This document shows, one piece after another, positions 1 to 8,465 of a stretch of 24,768 nt of DNA. The translations under genes and the position numbers were made by a program. Under the pieces are notes generated by a model. The model ran no database searches and was not told where the DNA came from. It saw nothing but the letters and a program-made list of their open reading frames with translations. Numbering within the stretch: position 1 is the first letter of the stretch; each line of letters starts with the position of its first letter. This stretch comes from Pelargonium nanum (Eukaryota > Streptophyta > Magnoliopsida > Geraniales > Geraniaceae): the NCBI GenBank assembly GCA_036897485.1, contig JAYMTF010001265.1, forward strand, positions 1 to 24,768, given 5' to 3'.

Positions 1-95
1 ATTTTTAAAATAATTTAATCTTATAATATTGTGTGTGTTGAAGAATACTATACTATTTAGCTAACATATATAATCTAATATTTATTTATATATAC

Positions 96-212
96 TAAGG
101 CAGGTTGGGCTAAGCGCTTTATATTCCCTTTAAGGTCTCGGATTCGAGTCTCCCTGCTGACAGTACGAGGTGAACTACCCCCTGTTGTGTTGGTCAACTG
201 ATAAAAAAATAT
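96..212 (+). mobile_element. tRNA-derived SINE, copy A
   Basis: Short non-autonomous retroposon. The head (GGTTGGGCTAAGCG) resembles a Pol III A box, GGATTCGAGTC at 140-150 resembles a B box, and the copy ends with CAACTGATAAAAAAAT. The same head and tail occur in copy B on the other strand. The probable target-site duplication is ATTTATATATAC at 84-95 and ATTTATATATATAC at 213-226, which differ by one TA unit. The borders are therefore approximate by a few bases in the AT-rich flanks. It is not a functional tRNA gene because there is no closed cloverleaf. Family membership beyond 'tRNA-like SINE' is not assigned. Confidence 0.7.
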
Positions 213-274
213 ATTTATATATATACACACACTTTACATTTATTCCTTAAATAAATTAAGTAGTCATATATAAT

Positions 275-419
275 TTTTTTTATCAGTTGAGCTACACATC
301 AGGGGGTAGCTCTCCCCTATAAACCCAAATAACCCACCCCATACCGCATGGAGGGAGACTCGAAACTGAGACTAATGGAATCCAAAGTGCTTAAATCGCT
401 TGGCCCAACCTGCTTTGGT
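275..419 (-). mobile_element. tRNA-derived SINE, copy B (inverted relative to copy A)
   Basis: On the minus strand it begins ACCAAAGCAGGTTGGGCCAA (A-box-like), has GTTTCGAGTCTCCC (B-box-like) about 52 bases in, and ends AGCTCAACTGATAAAAAAA. The last part is nearly the same as the 3' end of copy A. It is flanked by an exact 14-bp direct repeat, TAGTCATATATAAT, at 261-274 and 420-433, the expected target-site duplication. An extra segment of about 30 bases between B box and tail is absent from copy A. The right-hand duplication overlaps the putative Helitron 5' terminus at 433, so the SINE probably landed on that border. Confidence 0.8.
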
Positions 420-448
420 TAGTCATATATAATCTATATATATATTAA

Positions 449-471
449 AGCTGTACCTTGAGGGTACAGCT
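449..471 (+). repeat. Perfect hairpin near the Helitron-like 5' end (copy 1)
   Basis: Nine-base arms AGCTGTACC (449-457) and GGTACAGCT (463-471) enclose the loop TTGAG, and TGTCACA follows. A second copy at 1686-1708 keeps perfect pairing with compensated base changes. Confidence 0.8.
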
Positions 472-563
472 GTCACAATTTTAGAGTTTTGAGGCTTTTA
501 TTCTCTTTTTGTTTTTCATTCATTTATTTGTGCTTTTTTTATTTCTTAAACAACTGCTGATAA

Positions 564-638
564 AGAACCACCTCTGCGGTTATTTTTTTTTTATTTCTTT
601 TTATTTTTTCCAATATATATAGAACCACCTCTACGGTT
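564..638 (+). repeat. Short direct repeat, 57-base spacing
   Basis: AGAACCACCTCTGCGGTT at 564-581 recurs with one substitution at 621-638. Both copies are followed by T-runs. It looks like an internal duplication of the Helitron-like block. No coding or regulatory role can be read from it. Confidence 0.6.
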
Positions 639-1039
639 TTTTTTTTTCCATTATCCTTTTCAAGTTCAAAATAGTTTAATATTTTCAAATTTTTAAATAA
701 CCACATATTTAGAATTGGCTACAAACTTTTATCACACTAACCTGTAACCACCACCCTTGATCTTCTTTCAAGGGAAAATATGAAGCAAACAAAATATCTA
801 TCTAATACATTAAGCAGTATCACTAACTACAAAATGTCATCTTCTTTAAATTTTATAATAATATATTTTTCTTTTTTGAAACCGAATAATATATTTTTCT
901 TTTTCACATGTAATTCTTAAAATATATAATTACTGCATTAAAAAAATATAATTACTTTTTCTTTTATTATTATGATTGTGTAACTAAGCTAACCACCCAC
1001 TAATTAATCATCACCCATTTAATTTCAAAAAAATCATCA

Positions 1040-1262
1040 TCCATTAGAAGCAACTGCCCAATCTGCCAAGGTGGAGTACCGTTGCTTTATGGGTGGCCTT
1101 TCATGGTCTACATCTGATAGAGTTCTAAAATATGTATTTGAAAAGTTTGGCAGTCTTCTTGAGGCGAAGGTTGCTGTTGATAAGTTGGACGCTCCCATGG
1201 AATTAGGTTTGTCACTTTTACTGATAAGCAAGCAAAGGAAGAAGCTACAGTAATCACCATCC
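1040..1262 (+). pseudogene. Fragment of an RZ-1-type glycine-rich RNA-binding protein gene (RRM)
   Basis: From about 1044 the frame reads [20 protein letters not shown] and then [20 protein letters not shown] followed by KVAVDK. This matches the N-terminal half of an RRM as found in plant RZ-1/GRP proteins, with RNP2 at CFMGGL. After VDK the sequence between the RRM halves is garbled. From about 1207 a different frame gives [15 protein letters not shown], the RNP1-side half (family consensus RGFGFVTF). One frameshift plus loss of the RNP1 arginine/glycine part therefore separate the halves. The zinc knuckle and glycine-rich tail of a true RZ-1 gene are missing. It sits inside the Helitron-like block, which suggests gene capture. 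I infer it is non-functional. The parent gene is not in this window. Confidence 0.7.
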
Positions 1263-1685
1263 ACTTCTATAATTTTATTGATGAATGTTGTCATCATATA
1301 GATGTACTTCTTCCTTATATTGTTTCTTCAACCACTCAAATGTCATGTCTTCATTTGGTGTCCGATACCAGATAATTTTTTCTCACAAGATAGATCTATT
1401 GTTATTATTTCACAAATTTTTTTTCAGAGATCAATGATTTGTTTTACTTTTCTTTTAATTTATTCGTATAATTGTAGCAATCTATCATTCATTGTTTAAT
1501 GGAATCTCAACATACAATTGTTATTGTTGCTCCATTGTTTTCTATATTTTGAATTTCTAAGTGGCATCAATTGTTCTCTTGCGTGCATCATATAGCTATT
1601 TCAATGACTCCATCAACTAAAATTAATTCTTATAAGAATTTGTAGCTTTAGAACTTGAAATTCAAACCCTACTTTTGCATTTTAA

Positions 1686-1708
1686 AGTTGTACCTTGAAG
1701 GTACAACT
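1686..1708 (+). repeat. Perfect hairpin, internal copy 2
   Basis: Arms AGTTGTACC (1686-1694) and GGTACAACT (1700-1708) enclose the loop TTGAA and are followed by GTCACA. Relative to copy 1 at 449-471, the third arm base changed C to T and its partner G to A, so pairing is kept. The flanks (TTAAAG before, TGTCACA after) are also shared, so this is a duplicated element end rather than a chance palindrome. Confidence 0.75.
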
Positions 1709-4482
1709 GTCACATCCTCATAATTTTCTTTGTTTTTTTTAGGAAAGAAAACGGTTACACATAATCAGTTTTCTCTATGCAGTTTTCTTATCTATGTAAA
1801 AATTTATTTAAACTTTCTATAAATCACTTTTCTCTTTTAGATGGAAAATGGATTTGAAAAGGAGGGAAATCTGATCTTTAGAAAAAGCTTTTGTTAATTT
1901 TTTGAAGGGATTCACAACACTGCTAATTTTGATACCGTTTTCTCTATGCAGTTTTTTATGTATATTTGTTTTATTGATTGGTCATAATTCATCTATTATA
2001 TGCAAGTGTTTACATGATTGTGATTTGTGATTCTCTTATGTATTTTTTGGCAACAAGAAGTAATTTTTTTTTAGAATGTTAATTTTGAGGAGTTTATTTA
2101 TTTATTCATTGGTGCTAATTTTAAATAATTATTTTTTTATTTCTTAAAATGGGTTTTAAACCGTTTCTATACAAATAGCAGTAATTGATTAGAGGTCAAA
2201 AAGAAGAAGTAGTAATTGATTACACAACTGCCACATTATTTTTTTAAACACCACAACTGCCACGTATTTAATTTTTTTTTCTTTGAATAAATTATTTTTA
2301 AAATAGTTAGGAGTATTTAAATTCGTTTATGAGTTCTAAATTTAAATTTACAGACATAAATTATTTTTTTCCTAATGCCTTTCTTTAAACATAAAAAAAT
2401 TCACTCCTTTCTATCCTGTAACTCAAACTTTAATTTCGTTATTTTCTTCAGTTTTATCATTGCCATTTAATTTCTCTTTTTTCATTTGTTTTGATTCTCT
2501 ATTTGAAAAATACATATTTATATAAGAGAAAAATGTATTTATATAATATATAAAGCAGAACATTCACTGCATACATGCATTTTCTCATGTTTTAGAGTTT
2601 TATTTATATATTTATTGCTTATAATTCTTCACTAATCTTTATTGGTTTTCTCTTTCCACTAAAATTACAGTTATTTTTTACGGTTTTTCTTCTTAAATGC
2701 ACAGTTATTTTTTTCAGTTTAATCCTTTTTTTTAGAACTAATCCTTTGATTTTTAAATGCAAAATTTTCTCTTTTTCATCCCTAATGAACAGAACACCAC
2801 AAGGCACAAGCCAGAGATATTTGCTTCATGGTAGCAGCCATCCTAACAACTGAATTCAGCAGTGAATTCTTCACACTGATTTGTAAAATAAAAATCTACG
2901 AAACAAACACCAGTTTTAGAAACAATAGAGAAATTGACTATGCCAAAATTCAATCAATTTGCGCGATGCTACTGTTTTTTACTCTGAAGACTTGACGGAT
3001 TTGGGCTGGGTTACTTTTTAGGGGATGGATGTAACAAGTAGATGAAACAAGTAGGAACTGATTCCATTATTAAAGCTTCTTCTTCGTTTTTTTTATTGGA
3101 AAACCAAATTCCGGAGTTCTGTAAGGAGTCCAAAGTAGGACTCATTTTTCTACTATATAAAACGTAAAAAGTGAAAATTAAGATAGTCCCTTAATTTAAG
3201 AAAGCTGTATTAGGGTTCCTCTTATTTTTTAAGTTTTTATATCTGTATTCCTATCTGGTTCGCTCCTCAATCTACATGAGGCACAATAGTTGAGCCTCTT
3301 TTGCGGGTTTGGCCTAAAACTTATAGTAGTTTCAATGGGTGCTCTTACAAACCCGTACAAAACAAAGAAAAAGATTTACTAAAAGTTTATTCTGTTGAAC
3401 GGAAAATAAATCAGATCCCCAATTGAATAGTTTACTTTGTATTTGTAGTTCGTGCAAAACTAAAATGTCCCCACACGATCTAAATCAAAGATGAAATTAT
3501 AAACTTAAGTCCCTAAAACTATCATATTGCTTGAAACTAAAATGCCAATTCCAGTGAATCCTTTACTAGGAAGAGGAAACCAAGCTACTACCATAAATTA
3601 TATATTTTGATTCAAAAATAGAACAAAAAAATACTCTTCTATGAAATATATTACACTCCTCCGGCATTCTTTAGCATTTCTAGGAATTTATATATAGGCA
3701 AAATTTAGTCAGAAATCGAACCCAAAATTAAACTCAGAATCTAAACTTCATAGAAAAATCAAACTTAAACTTAAAGAAAGAAGATGAACAATCATCACCA
3801 TTACGAAGAAAGATGAAACAAAATTTTGGAGAAGAAGACAAGGGCAAACATGTAAGGGCATAATTGTCATTTTTAAAATTTATTGGGTCATGTGCTTCTC
3901 ACTTGGCATAAAAATTACAAATTTTCGTTATATTTGACGGTTTATAAGACGAGAAAATAACTTGGGTATCCTTAAAACTATGTTTTAAAATTTTGGTACA
4001 TTATGAAAATCAGGATTTAATTTTAGCATTATGATCGTTAGACATATTAAGTATTACTTATTCATACGTTGTATTCAACATTTTAGGTTTTTCCTAAAGA
4101 AAAGTGAACAAAGAAGAAAGCCGCCACCCATCAGTTATGAGTTACAATCCACTACCATGCATTTTCATAACTAATCATAACTCATTTAAGTACTATTGTC
4201 GGTTACAATTACTATGCATCAACCAAAGCTACTTCACGACTTATATTTGATGTTTCAATGATTTGTATATTTCATAATAAATACAACTTGAATTTATTTA
4301 TGTACTTTTTTTTATTTCTAATTAAAATTTGTCTAACGATACATGTGAACAGTAGAGACGCGCCAAGTGCAACAACACATCAAGTGATTTAAAGATTTTT
4401 TTTAGATGATAATATGCACTTATTTTATCATTATATTTTTGTATAAACAAATTTATAACTTTTGATTTTCTACTATATATTT

Positions 4483-4511
4483 CCCGTGCACCGCACGGGA
4501 TCCCAACCTAG
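4483..4511 (+). mobile_element. Helitron-type 3' terminus (second, internal)
   Basis: CCCGTGC (4483-4489) and GCACGGG (4493-4499) form a perfect seven-base stem with loop ACC. Eight bases later CTAG (4508-4511) is followed by T. This is a textbook plant Helitron 3' end and a stronger one than the end at 4810. Its 5' partner is uncertain. The start at 433 is possible. TCTACTATATAAAAC at 3149 resembles a start but is preceded by T rather than A. Confidence 0.65.
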
Positions 4512-5021
4512 TTTAACTAAATTCACTATATATATTTAATGATTTACATTCTACATAATTAAACTGTGTTACAATTTTTTGTTTTTGTTTTTGTTTTCTT
4601 TATGGTTTTGCTATTTGAACATAATTTTGAAGTAGTTGTACTCAATGTCAACATTCAATTGGTAAAACATGAAAGACGTTATAAATTATAAATTGTTCGA
4701 TGTAATTACATATAATGATGGTTAAGTTAAGAAGAGTGCATCTTAATAAAATAAATAAATAAACAAATAAACAAAATATTGCCCCGAACAACGCCGGGTC
4801 AAAATGCTAGTATTATATAATCACAGTTTAGTTCATAATATCGTTGCATGTCACATTTTGCCCCTAATTTAATTTATGTATATTTCTTGAAATATATCTC
4901 TGTGATGACAAAAAAAAATGATATGATTATGAAAATAACAATTGAAAAATCTAGCTGGTACGATATAGTTGTAGGCTCAAAGAATAATTCAAAACTTTAT
5001 ACAATTATAAATGTAGAAGCA

Positions 5022-5036
5022 AAACCCTAACCCTAA
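5022..5036 (+). promoter_or_regulatory. Telo-box-like motif (AAACCCTAACCCTAA) before the F-box gene
   Basis: Two telomere-type units lie 20-35 bases upstream of the F-box start codon. AAACCCTA telo-boxes are a known plant cis-element, frequent just downstream of transcription starts and bound by Myb-like telobox factors. A TATAAAT sequence at 5006-5012 lies just upstream but would leave a very short leader, so the transcription start is uncertain. Confidence 0.5.
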
Positions 5037-5056
5037 TCTTAGTGGCAGTGACGGCA

Positions 5057-6286
5057 ATGGCAAGATCGGGGGCTCGAGCAAGGGCCAGGGCAAGAGCCAA
5101 ACAAAATCAGGTGGCCAAGGAAAGAGCAAGACCCATACAAATTCCATCAGATATGTTGGATCTCATTTTCACGCTTTTACCACTCAAATCGCTGCTCCGT
5201 TTCAAATCGGTCTGCAGAAACTGGTCTTCCTCCATCTCCGACCTCCCCAACGCTCCTCCATTCTGGCGTTGCGCCGTCGCCGGCGACGATCTCTATTCGT
5301 TCCCCGTCGACGGATCTCACCGCATCTCCGATCATCATCACGATCTAGCCAAGCGAAACGACCTATACAAACGCTCCAGCAACAGCGAGATCTTGGGCTC
5401 TTGCAACGGCGTCTTGCTCCTCCATCTCTCTTCAGGGTATTTTGGCTCCGATTTCTTGTTGCTCAACCCCACCACCGGAAGATCCAAGGCGATTAAAGGC
5501 CCCTTCCGGCGCTACAGCTACGACGATGACCGATGTTCTATCTCCGGCCTCGCTTACGATTCTCGCAACCATGATTTCAAGGTTCTCATATCCAAGCGCC
5601 TACACTACGATCTATTTTCCACCAGATCTGGTTCTTGGATTAAACTTTACCCCTTCCCCTACCATTTTTATTCGGATCAATTGGGGATCAATTTCTACGG
5701 CGCTCCATATTGGGTTCTCTACCGCCAATTCTCGCCGGAGCTTCCGATCTCCGCCTTGATTGTTATGTTTGATCCGACTGATGATTCGTTTAAGGAGATA
5801 TGGCTGCCGGATTGTCTGGCCGATCACGAAGGCAGGATCGAATTGGGGGTTTTTCAAGAGCGTCCCTGTGTAGTTGCCAGTAATGGATTGAACCATGTGT
5901 TCGAGATGTGGTCGATAATGGAGCATGGAGTTGAAGGGCAAGGAGTTGAAGAATGGTGGACCAAACTGTTTGTTTTTAACACGCACAACTTGCCGATGTC
6001 ACTGACTGTGTTGTTGCCGTTGCGTTGGAGCAGGAACGGTGAGTTTATGTTAATGGAGGCGGATCGGCACAAAGTGGTTGTTTATGATGTTAGGGATGAG
6101 ACTTGGAGGATTGTTGGAATTGTGTACAATGAGAAGAGATTCAAGGTGGCTGCTTATGTTGAGAGTTTATTGGATCCTAATGATAGTGATGAAGAATGCA
6201 GCAGTGAAACCAGAAGAAATGGGAATAGGGAGATAATGAGAGGGTGGGATGAGGAAGATGAGTATGATTATGTACTTAAATATTAA
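5057..6286 (+). CDS. F-box protein with F-box-associated (FBA) domain
   Basis: Single-exon gene of 409 aa. The first ATG after the in-frame stop at 4985 is at 5057, in a good context (G at -3, G at +4). After a basic RA-rich N-terminus (residues about 3-25) comes an F-box at about 26-65, with PSDMLDLIFTLLPLKSLLRF followed by KSVCRNW; this part binds SKP1 in SCF ubiquitin ligases. The rest has hallmarks of the FBA/CPR1-like family: GSCNGVLLL, LLNPTTGRSK, GLAYDSRNHDFKVLI, a middle strand repeat, IVMFDPTDDSFKEIWLP and a late MWSIMEHGVE...WWTKLF block. The C-terminus is acidic (DSDEECSSE, DEEDEYDY). The target protein is unknown; this large plant family recruits varied substrates. The gene appears intact and shares no operon-like link with its neighbours. 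Confidence 0.9.
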   Translation: MARSGARARARARAKQNQVAKERARPIQIPSDMLDLIFTLLPLKSLLRFKSVCRNWSSSISDLPNAPPFWRCAVAGDDLYSFPVDGSHRISDHHHDLAKRNDLYKRSSNSEILGSCNGVLLLHLSSGYFGSDFLLLNPTTGRSKAIKGPFRRYSYDDDRCSISGLAYDSRNHDFKVLISKRLHYDLFSTRSGSWIKLYPFPYHFYSDQLGINFYGAPYWVLYRQFSPELPISALIVMFDPTDDSFKEIWLPDCLADHEGRIELGVFQERPCVVASNGLNHVFEMWSIMEHGVEGQGVEEWWTKLFVFNTHNLPMSLTVLLPLRWSRNGEFMLMEADRHKVVVYDVRDETWRIVGIVYNEKRFKVAAYVESLLDPNDSDEECSSETRRNGNREIMRGWDEEDEYDYVLKY

Positions 6287-6337
6287 TTAAGAGTTTAATT
6301 GACTACCAAATATTCTAATAATGCATTAGGTTGTGCT

Positions 6338-6581
6338 TAGAGGTGGCAATTGCTACGATCGAATCAGATTTAGTTCGGATTTCAGACTGAAACATCAGGT
6401 CCAATTCGATAATATTCTCAAACGGATTTTTTTTTCAAATAATTAGATCAAATCGGATAAATCTGCTCATTTTACATTAAAATGATAAGCGGATTTGTCC
6501 GATGCAATCCGATCCAATTGATTTTTTCGCAAGGAAAATTTGCTCAAATCTGAAATTGATCAGATCAGGTTGCGAGTCCTA
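6338..6581. mobile_element. hAT-type MITE
   Basis: A 244-bp non-coding element. The left end is TAGAGGTGGCAA. The right end, read inward on the other strand, is TAGGACTCGCAA (8 of 12 identical). It is flanked by a probable 8-bp target duplication, GTTGTGCT (6330-6337) and GTTGGGCT (6582-6589), 7 of 8 identical. An 8-bp duplication and a TAG(A/G)GGTGGCAA-type end are typical of hAT elements. It lies about 50 bases past the F-box stop, so it may contribute to that gene's 3' UTR or polyadenylation region. Confidence 0.6.
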
Positions 6582-6589
6582 GTTGGGCT

Positions 6590-7379
6590 AGATTGTTTTT
6601 TTATTTATCAACAAGCAATACTTTATCTTATAAAGAAGATAAACAAAGTACAAGATAGAGTTCCTATTTAGGGACTTGGAAACCATTACAAAACGATGCC
6701 GAAGTAAGAGGATATCTAGCCGAAGTAAGAGGATATCTAATCTAGTGTTCCAAACTACATTGTTGGTGAAGCGAAGGCCGACAGTGGGCATGCTCTATGG
6801 AGAAAAATTATTTCGAACTACACCTTACGCGTTTGGGCACCGCATGTTGAAAGTTGCATCATTTCTCGCGAGCTAGATGAACCATAATGATATTGGGCAT
6901 ACTAGTTTCCAAAAACGGCGGACGAATTGATTGATCAACAACCCCGGCCAATGTGTGAGGTGTCACGAACTGAGTGAGAGCACTTGAAACTGATCACCAC
7001 CATTTTAAGATCGAATTCCACACCTCATACGACCATGAACAATATAGCAGCTAATTGTCGCGATCATCAAAATCATGTTTACAGAGAGCACAAAGGCAAC
7101 GAGAGAGAGAGAGAGAGGTATTCGAACGCCTCTGTCTTCCAAAAAAGAATTGGTTGGGATACTTTTCATTATGACGAGCCACGCTAATGACTGTATTTTT
7201 GGGGGAACACGTGGTAATCATAACATATGTGAGCATGGGAGGAGCTGCCGATGCGAAAGCCATTTTTGTTGAGAACCCAGCCTTGGGGTCTTGTTTCCAA
7301 ACGAATTGTCAGCCGAGGTGTGTGCATGCATGTAGAGTCAAGAGATATGTTTTTCTTTGTATTTGGATAGTTTGTGCGT
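6590..7379. other. Intergenic spacer without a recognisable gene
   Basis: This stretch holds the 21-bp tandem duplication at 6698-6739 and a (GA)8 run at 7101-7116. Open frames here are short, overlap on both strands and have no recognisable domain or splice-linked partner. Confidence 0.6.
6698..6739 (+). repeat. 21-bp tandem duplication
   Basis: The unit GCCGAAGTAAGAGGATATCT plus A occurs twice in a row, exactly (6698-6718 and 6719-6739). The perfect identity suggests a recent slippage or repair duplication. No element boundary is evident. Confidence 0.9.
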
Positions 7380-7475
7380 ACCAAAGCAAATTGGGTCAAG
7401 CGGTATAAGCGTTTCAGATTCTCTATGAGGGTTTGGGTTCGAGTCCCCTTACAATCCCGATAGATACTGAAATAA
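7380..7475 (+). mobile_element. tRNA-derived SINE, copy C (same family head)
   Basis: It begins ACCAAAGCAAATTGGGTCAA, close to the head of copy B, and continues with GCGGTATAAGCG. GGTTCGAGTCCC at 7436-7447 is a strong Pol III B box. The 3' part differs from copies A and B (it lacks the CCCCCTG segment). The end near ACTGAAATAAGA is approximate, and no clear target duplication was found. It is not a complete tRNA. Confidence 0.6.
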
Positions 7476-7785
7476 GATCAAATGAGTGAACAATCCTGAC
7501 CTAAAAGATCATGCTATAAAATCTTTTTTGCAGGTCAAATTTAATATAACGAGGGCAGATTTAATGGGATTGGGAACCAGTGAAATTTCTTTCCTCTTAG
7601 TTTTGTCTTCAATTAAATATGGTTTTGAAGAATCATTTCTGATGCTACTTTACTGAAATTTATATTTACTTTTTTTAATAAGATTTATATTTACTTCAAA
7701 GAAAAAAATTGGTACACTTAGGTCATGTTAATCTTAGAAAGAAAAAAGAAGTGATCCATTATTGTTGAGAGGAAGAATTATATAT

Positions 7786-8103
7786 GAGTAATGCTATATG
7801 TACAAAATTTTGTATACAAATATTTGTACAAAGTGAAGTGTCAAACAATGAGGGATGACACATCAATTAATTCATTGATGAGTTGGCTGAATCACAATAT
7901 GTGACGTGTACATCGTGTCTTATAAACCGGGCGCTTCGCGCCAAAAATTCATGGGAGGATGGTGGTATCATATATGTCAAGTTTTTATTCGTTTAAACTT
8001 AATTTTAAACCACAAAATGTGAAAAATAGATGTGCCACGTAGCCTACCCCTATCACTTTGTACACCAAATTCTGTACAAAGATTGGTACATTTAGCATTT
8101 TCC
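7786..8103. mobile_element. MULE-type MITE
   Basis: A 318-bp non-coding element with 51-bp terminal inverted repeats: left arm 7786-7836 and right arm 8053-8103. Both arms run inward from a (G/T)AATGCTA-like end through ATGTAC to GTACAAAGTGA. The flanks ATTATATAT (7777-7785) and ATTATATAA (8104-8112) match at 8 of 9 positions, the 9-bp target duplication expected of Mutator-like elements. The centre contains a GC-rich hairpin, GGCGCTTCGCGCC, at 7930-7942. It carries no transposase. It lies about 360 bases beyond the RhoGDI stop codon. Confidence 0.7.
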
Positions 8104-8465
8104 ATTATATAAATATCTAGACTCTTCACATAGTTGCGCAGGTTAACGGCCATCGGTGAAAACGACTTTACCAGAATTCTGCATGTGACCATCATAAATG
8201 AAAACAAAAAACAAAGCATTTGGACCACAAGCTTAAATTGATATAATAGCAATATGGGAAGCTCAAGGCAAGTTGGCCACATCCATTTGTTTCCTAACAA
8301 TGCCATTTTCTCTCCACTTTCATTGGTTTCCAATCCATCAAGAAAAATATCTCCAGCAGCATCTAAATTTGGAGCCTTAATCATTACCCAAATTGCAAAT
8401 TCAACTGAGAAGTGCATATTTTGAAACTAAATGAAGAACAGGACACAACATTGTGCTGAGTAAAT

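Larger units (their letters stand above)
433..4810 (+). mobile_element. Helitron-like element, probably composite or nested
   Basis: The left end reads TCTATATATATATTAAAG and is preceded by A (432). The right end is a short GC stem (CCCG/CGGG, 4783-4786 and 4795-4798) followed eight bases later by CTAG (4807-4810) and then T. An A|TC...CTAG|T arrangement with a 3' hairpin and no target duplication is the Helitron pattern. No RepHel (Rep/helicase) coding sequence is visible, so it would be non-autonomous. It carries a host-gene fragment at 1040-1262, an internal copy of its 5' hairpin at 1686-1708, and a second Helitron-type 3' end at 4511. The block may therefore be two or more elements, and pairing of 433 with 4810 is an inference. 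Apart from the items listed separately, the interior is AT-rich sequence with no gene. Confidence 0.5.

Noticed and set aside
4848-5030. A 60-codon plus-strand frame before the F-box gene
   Set aside because: Low-complexity AT-rich composition, no family similarity, and it overlaps the likely F-box promoter and leader.
5042-5056. An earlier start for the F-box protein
   Set aside because: Position 5042 is GTG. The first in-frame ATG is 5057 and has a better context.
5612-5986. A 124-codon minus-strand frame
   Set aside because: Shadow of the F-box coding sequence, with no recognisable domain.
7388-7450. A true tRNA gene
   Set aside because: A- and B-box-like motifs are present, but no acceptor stem or anticodon arm closes. 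The head matches SINE copies elsewhere in the window.
7977-8417. A 146-codon minus-strand open frame past the RhoGDI stop
   Set aside because: It overlaps the MULE-type MITE arm, has no recognised domain, and lies in what is probably the RhoGDI 3' UTR. No splice link continues it.
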